Assembly (NCBI GenBank): GCA_002298155.1
Contig: DBME01000130.1
Span: forward strand, 194 to 9,743
Length of the DNA: 9,550 nt
Direction of reading: 5' to 3'
Origin: Holophagaceae bacterium UBA706
GTDB lineage: Bacteria > Acidobacteriota > Holophagae > Holophagales > Holophagaceae
Positions 6,706 through 9,550 of this stretch are shown here, piece after piece; positions within the stretch are counted from its first letter, which is position 1; the number at the start of each line of letters is the position of its first letter. The position numbers and the translations under genes were made by a program. The notes beneath the pieces were generated by a model. It had not been told where the DNA came from and made no database searches. It saw nothing but the letters and a program-made list of their open reading frames with translations.

Positions 6706-8337
6706 ATGATCCCCTGGTACCAAAACCTCCCGTTGTGGGTCACCTTCCTCCCCCTCCTGGGGGCCCTCTTCCTCCTCTTCGTGCCGAAGGGAAGCCGGAG
6801 GACCTTCGAGCTTGGGGCCCTGGCCTTCACCGTGGCCGACTTCCTCCTGAGCCTGCCGCTCTGGTTCCAGTACAACCGCCATGACGGGGGCGTGCAGTGG
6901 GCCTTCTCCGCGGACTGGATCCCGAGCATCGGGGTCAAGTTCAGCGTGGGCATGGACGGCATCAGCCTCGTGCTGCTCCTGCTGACCACCCTGCTGGGCT
7001 TCATCGTGGTGTGGTGCTCGTTCACCGCCATCACCGAGCGCCACAAGGAGTACTACATCTGGCTGCTGGTCATGCAGTTCAGCATGCTGGGGGTCTTCAT
7101 CACCCAGGACATGTTCCAGTTCTACCTTTTCTGGGAACTGATGCTGGTGCCCATGTACTTCCTGATCGCCATCTGGGGCGGTCCCCAGAAGCTCTACGCG
7201 GCCATCAAGCTCTTCCTCTACACCCTGGCGGGCTCCGTCCTGATGCTGGTGGCCATCCTGGCCATCTACTTCCTCCAGCTGAAGGTCACCGGCAAGGCCG
7301 ACATGTCCATCGCCTCCTTCCAGGCCATGGCCGGCGTCATCGCCCACCAGAGCCACACCTTCCAGATCCTCCTGGCGCTGGCCTTCTTCCTGGGCTTCGC
7401 CATCAAGGTCCCCATGTTCCCCTTCCACACGTGGCTGCCTGACGCCCACGTGGAAGCCCCCACGGCCGGTTCCGTCGTGCTGGCCGGCGTGCTCCTGAAG
7501 ATGGGCACCTACGGCTTCGTGCGGTTCCTCCTGCCCATCGCCCCCGGCGCCACCAAGGAGCTCATGCCCTACTTCATGACCCTGGCCCTCATCGGCGTCA
7601 TCTACGGCGCCCTGGTGGCCATGATCCAGAAGGACATGAAGAAGCTCGTGGCCTACTCCTCCGTGAGCCACCTCGGCCTGTGCATGCTGGGCCTGTTCGC
7701 CCTCAATCCCAACGGCATCACGGGCGGCATCCTCCAGATGCTCAACCACGGCATCTCCACGTCGGCGCTCTTCCTCATCGTCGGCATCATCTACGAGCGG
7801 CGCCACACCCGCCTCATCGCGGAATACGGCGGCCTCTCCAAGACCATGCCCCTCTACGCCACCGTGTTCCTCATCATGACGATGAGCAGCATCGGCCTGC
7901 CGGGCCTCAACGGGTTCATCGGCGAGTTCGCCATCCTGCAGGGCGCCTTCCAGGCCGCCCCCTGGCTGGCCGTCCTGGCCACCACGGGCATCATCCTGGG
8001 CGCCGCCTACATGCTCTGGCTCTACCAGCGCGCCATGTTCGGACCGATCAGCGAGACCAACGCCAAGATGGCCGACCTGAACCTCCGGGAGATCGCCTAC
8101 TTCGTGCCCCTGCTGGCCGCCGCCTTCTGGATCGGCCTCTATCCCAAGCCGCTCCTCAACGTGCTTGAGGCGCCCGTGGAGAAGCTGGTCCGGCAGATCA
8201 CCCCCACCTACTACGATCAGGTGGACCTGACGAAGGGCCAGAAGGAAGCCGCCAAGGTCGGAATGGCCGGCATGCCGGCCCCCGCCGAAGCCGAAACCCA
8301 TGAAGAGGCAGAACCCAGCCACGGCGGAGGTCACTGA
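6706..8337 (+). CDS. nuoM: NADH-quinone oxidoreductase subunit M
   Basis: NuoM (ND4/Nqo13) is the middle antiporter-like proton-pumping subunit of the membrane arm. The protein has 543 residues against 509 in E. coli. The pumping residues sit at the same numbers as in E. coli: Glu144 in FWELMLVPMYFLIAIWGG, Lys234 in GFAIKVPMFPFHTWLPDAH, Lys265 in LLKMGTYGFVRF, and Glu407 in GFIGEFAIL. The middle signature AYSSVSHLGLCMLG is also present. The added length is mostly a soluble C-terminal tail of about 25-30 residues, Ala/Glu/Pro-rich and ending SHGGGH, whose end doubles as the nuoN ribosome site. The start is ATG 6706 with GGAG at 6697-6700, 5 nt upstream. A 55-nt, pyrimidine-rich gap separates it from nuoL. 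It overlaps nuoN by one base. Confidence 0.97.
   Translation: MIPWYQNLPLWVTFLPLLGALFLLFVPKGSRRTFELGALAFTVADFLLSLPLWFQYNRHDGGVQWAFSADWIPSIGVKFSVGMDGISLVLLLLTTLLGFIVVWCSFTAITERHKEYYIWLLVMQFSMLGVFITQDMFQFYLFWELMLVPMYFLIAIWGGPQKLYAAIKLFLYTLAGSVLMLVAILAIYFLQLKVTGKADMSIASFQAMAGVIAHQSHTFQILLALAFFLGFAIKVPMFPFHTWLPDAHVEAPTAGSVVLAGVLLKMGTYGFVRFLLPIAPGATKELMPYFMTLALIGVIYGALVAMIQKDMKKLVAYSSVSHLGLCMLGLFALNPNGITGGILQMLNHGISTSALFLIVGIIYERRHTRLIAEYGGLSKTMPLYATVFLIMTMSSIGLPGLNGFIGEFAILQGAFQAAPWLAVLATTGIILGAAYMLWLYQRAMFGPISETNAKMADLNLREIAYFVPLLAAAFWIGLYPKPLLNVLEAPVEKLVRQITPTYYDQVDLTKGQKEAAKVGMAGMPAPAEAETHEEAEPSHGGGH
8326..8330 (+). promoter_or_regulatory. Ribosome binding site of nuoN inside nuoM
   Basis: GGAGG lies 6 nt before ATG 8337 and within the Gly-rich end of nuoM. 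With the TGATG stop/start junction this points to coupled translation of nuoM and nuoN, and it fixes the nuoN start. Confidence 0.75.
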
Positions 8338-9550
8338 TGCCGTTTGCCGCAACCCTGTGGGCGTACCTGCAAAGGGATCTCCCGCTCCTCTACCCGCATC
8401 TGCTCATGCTGGTGGCCGCCACGGTCATGCTGTGGCCCGCCGATGCCTTCGTGCCCAAGGGCGCGAAGGGGCAGTGGGCGACCGTGACGGTGGTCGTGCT
8501 GGTGGCCGCCGGGTTCCTCGTTTCCCGGACCCCCGCCGTCGACGGCTTCGGCCACATGTACCAGTCCGACGGCATCACCAAGGGCTTCCAGTACCTCTCC
8601 CTGGCGGCCGGCATCATCACCGTGCTCCTCAGCCAGCTCCAGCTGGACCTGCTCAAGGAGCAGTCGGTCGAATACTACGCCCTGATCCTCTTCTCCGTGA
8701 CGGGCATGATGTTCCTGGTGGGCGCCACGGACCTGGTCTCCATCTACTTCTCCCTTGAGCTCATGGCGTTGTGCATCTACATCCTGGTGGCCTACTTCCG
8801 CACCCAGGAGCGCAGCATCGAGGCCGGGATGAAGTACTTCCTGCTGGGTGCCTTCTCCAGCGGCATCCTCCTCTTCGGCATCAGCCTCCTGTACGCCGCC
8901 ACGGGCGGGACCACCACGAACCTCGAGGGAATGAACCGGCTGCTGGCCATGGCGCCCTCGTCCAGCAACCTCCTGGTCTTCGCGGGCCTCCTGATGGTCC
9001 TGGTGGGCTTCTGCTTCAAGGTCGCGGCGGTGCCCTTCCACATGTGGTCCCCGGACGCCTACGAGGGCGCCCCTACGGCGATCACCGCCTTCATGTCCAT
9101 GGCCCCCAAGGCCGCGTCCCTGGCGGCCTTCGCCCGCGTCTTCGGCTCGGGCTTCGCCAGCCTGCATTCCGAGTGGGAGGCCCCGCTGATGTTCGTGGCC
9201 GGCGCCAGCATGGTGCTGGGCAACATCGCCGCCCTTCGCCAGCACAGCATGAAGCGCCTGCTGGCCTACTCCAGCATCGCCCACGTGGGCTACATGCTCC
9301 TGGGCGTCCTCAGCACCAAGGCCCCCGGCGGCGTGCAGGCCATCTGGCTCTACATGCTCACCTACCTGCTCATGCAGAGCGGCGTCTTCGGCATCGTCAT
9401 CTACTTGCAGGGCAAGGGCGAGGGCGAGCGCATCGAGGACTTCCGCGGGCTGGGCCGCACCCGGCCGGTGCTGGCCTTCGCCATGATGGTCCTCATGCTG
9501 AGCCTGGCGGGCATCCCCCCCCTGGTGGGCTTCTTCAGCAAGTTCTACCT
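8337..9550 (+). CDS. nuoN: NADH-quinone oxidoreductase subunit N (3' end outside window)
   Basis: NuoN (ND2/Nqo14) is the antiporter-like pumping subunit next to NuoK. The frame opens at ATG 8337, which shares its A with the TGA of nuoM, and stays open to the right edge, giving 404 codons; E. coli NuoN has 485, so perhaps 80-100 residues are missing. Motifs: SLELMALCIYILVAYF with Glu141, GMKYFLLGAFSSG with Lys166, GFCFKVAAVPFHMWSPDAYE with Lys228, MAPKAASLAAFAR with Lys258, MKRLLAYSSIAHVGYMLLG, and SLAGIPPLVGFFSKFY with Lys402 at the edge. These match the E. coli pumping residues Glu133, Lys158, Lys217, Lys247 and Lys395. The SPDAYEGAPT and AGIPP motifs distinguish NuoN from NuoL and NuoM. 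nuoN is usually the last nuo gene, so the operon may end shortly after the window. Confidence 0.96.
   Translation, partial: MPFAATLWAYLQRDLPLLYPHLLMLVAATVMLWPADAFVPKGAKGQWATVTVVVLVAAGFLVSRTPAVDGFGHMYQSDGITKGFQYLSLAAGIITVLLSQLQLDLLKEQSVEYYALILFSVTGMMFLVGATDLVSIYFSLELMALCIYILVAYFRTQERSIEAGMKYFLLGAFSSGILLFGISLLYAATGGTTTNLEGMNRLLAMAPSSSNLLVFAGLLMVLVGFCFKVAAVPFHMWSPDAYEGAPTAITAFMSMAPKAASLAAFARVFGSGFASLHSEWEAPLMFVAGASMVLGNIAALRQHSMKRLLAYSSIAHVGYMLLGVLSTKAPGGVQAIWLYMLTYLLMQSGVFGIVIYLQGKGEGERIEDFRGLGRTRPVLAFAMMVLMLSLAGIPPLVGFFSKFY

Noticed and set aside
4335..7046. 903-codon open frame on the minus strand opposite nuoL
   Set aside because: It lies wholly opposite well-conserved nuo genes, and its translation is a low-complexity run of His, Glu, Gly, Asp and Val. 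This is what the reverse complement of GC-biased membrane-protein codons gives, because stop codons are rare there.
6547..8352. 601-codon minus-strand frame opposite nuoM
   Set aside because: Same cause: a mirror of codon bias with low-complexity Gly/Glu/His/Asp composition, no recognisable domain, and fully covered by nuoM.
8331..9284. 317-codon minus-strand frame opposite nuoN
   Set aside because: Low-complexity shadow over a region where nuoN has all its conserved motifs on the plus strand.

Overview
The window is one uninterrupted, plus-strand respiratory gene cluster: the proton-pumping NADH:quinone oxidoreductase (complex I, nuo) operon. It starts inside nuoC and runs through nuoD, nuoH, nuoI, nuoJ, nuoK, nuoL and nuoM into nuoN, which is cut by the right edge. 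All nine genes point the same way, with 4-nt or 1-nt overlaps (nuoD/nuoH, nuoM/nuoN) or gaps of at most 55 nt. No promoter, terminator, RNA gene, mobile element or CRISPR array is visible, so this looks like the middle and end of one long transcript whose promoter and nuoA/nuoB would lie to the left.

The DNA is very GC-rich, with a strong preference for C or G in the third codon position, and nuoC and nuoD are separate genes rather than the nuoCD fusion of enterobacteria. With the family variants seen in NuoH, NuoD and NuoI, this would fit a GC-rich free-living bacterium. My best guess is Acidobacteriota, perhaps the Holophaga/Geothrix group, but this is an impression from protein style and is not proven by the window.

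Layout and joint function: NuoC, NuoD and NuoI (1-3479, with nuoH between nuoD and nuoI) are peripheral-arm subunits that carry electrons to quinone. NuoD and NuoH form most of the quinone pocket at the junction with the membrane. NuoJ and NuoK (3485-4345) are small membrane-arm subunits in the proton path. NuoL, NuoM and NuoN (4398-9550) are the three antiporter-like pumping subunits, and all retain their key Glu and Lys residues. NuoL also carries the long lateral helix that lies along the arm.

The points worth a second look are deviations inside this standard operon. The NADH-oxidising genes nuoE, nuoF and nuoG are absent from their usual place between nuoD and nuoH. NuoH has an insertion of about 25 residues in the loop that lines the quinone chamber, while NuoD lacks about 25 residues found in Thermus Nqo4. 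NuoI has a Cys-Gly instead of Cys-Pro at the end of its second cluster motif. NuoL has a His-rich loop with 14 His in 40 residues, and a 26-residue tandem duplication in its lateral helix. I see no sign of a wholly new system here.
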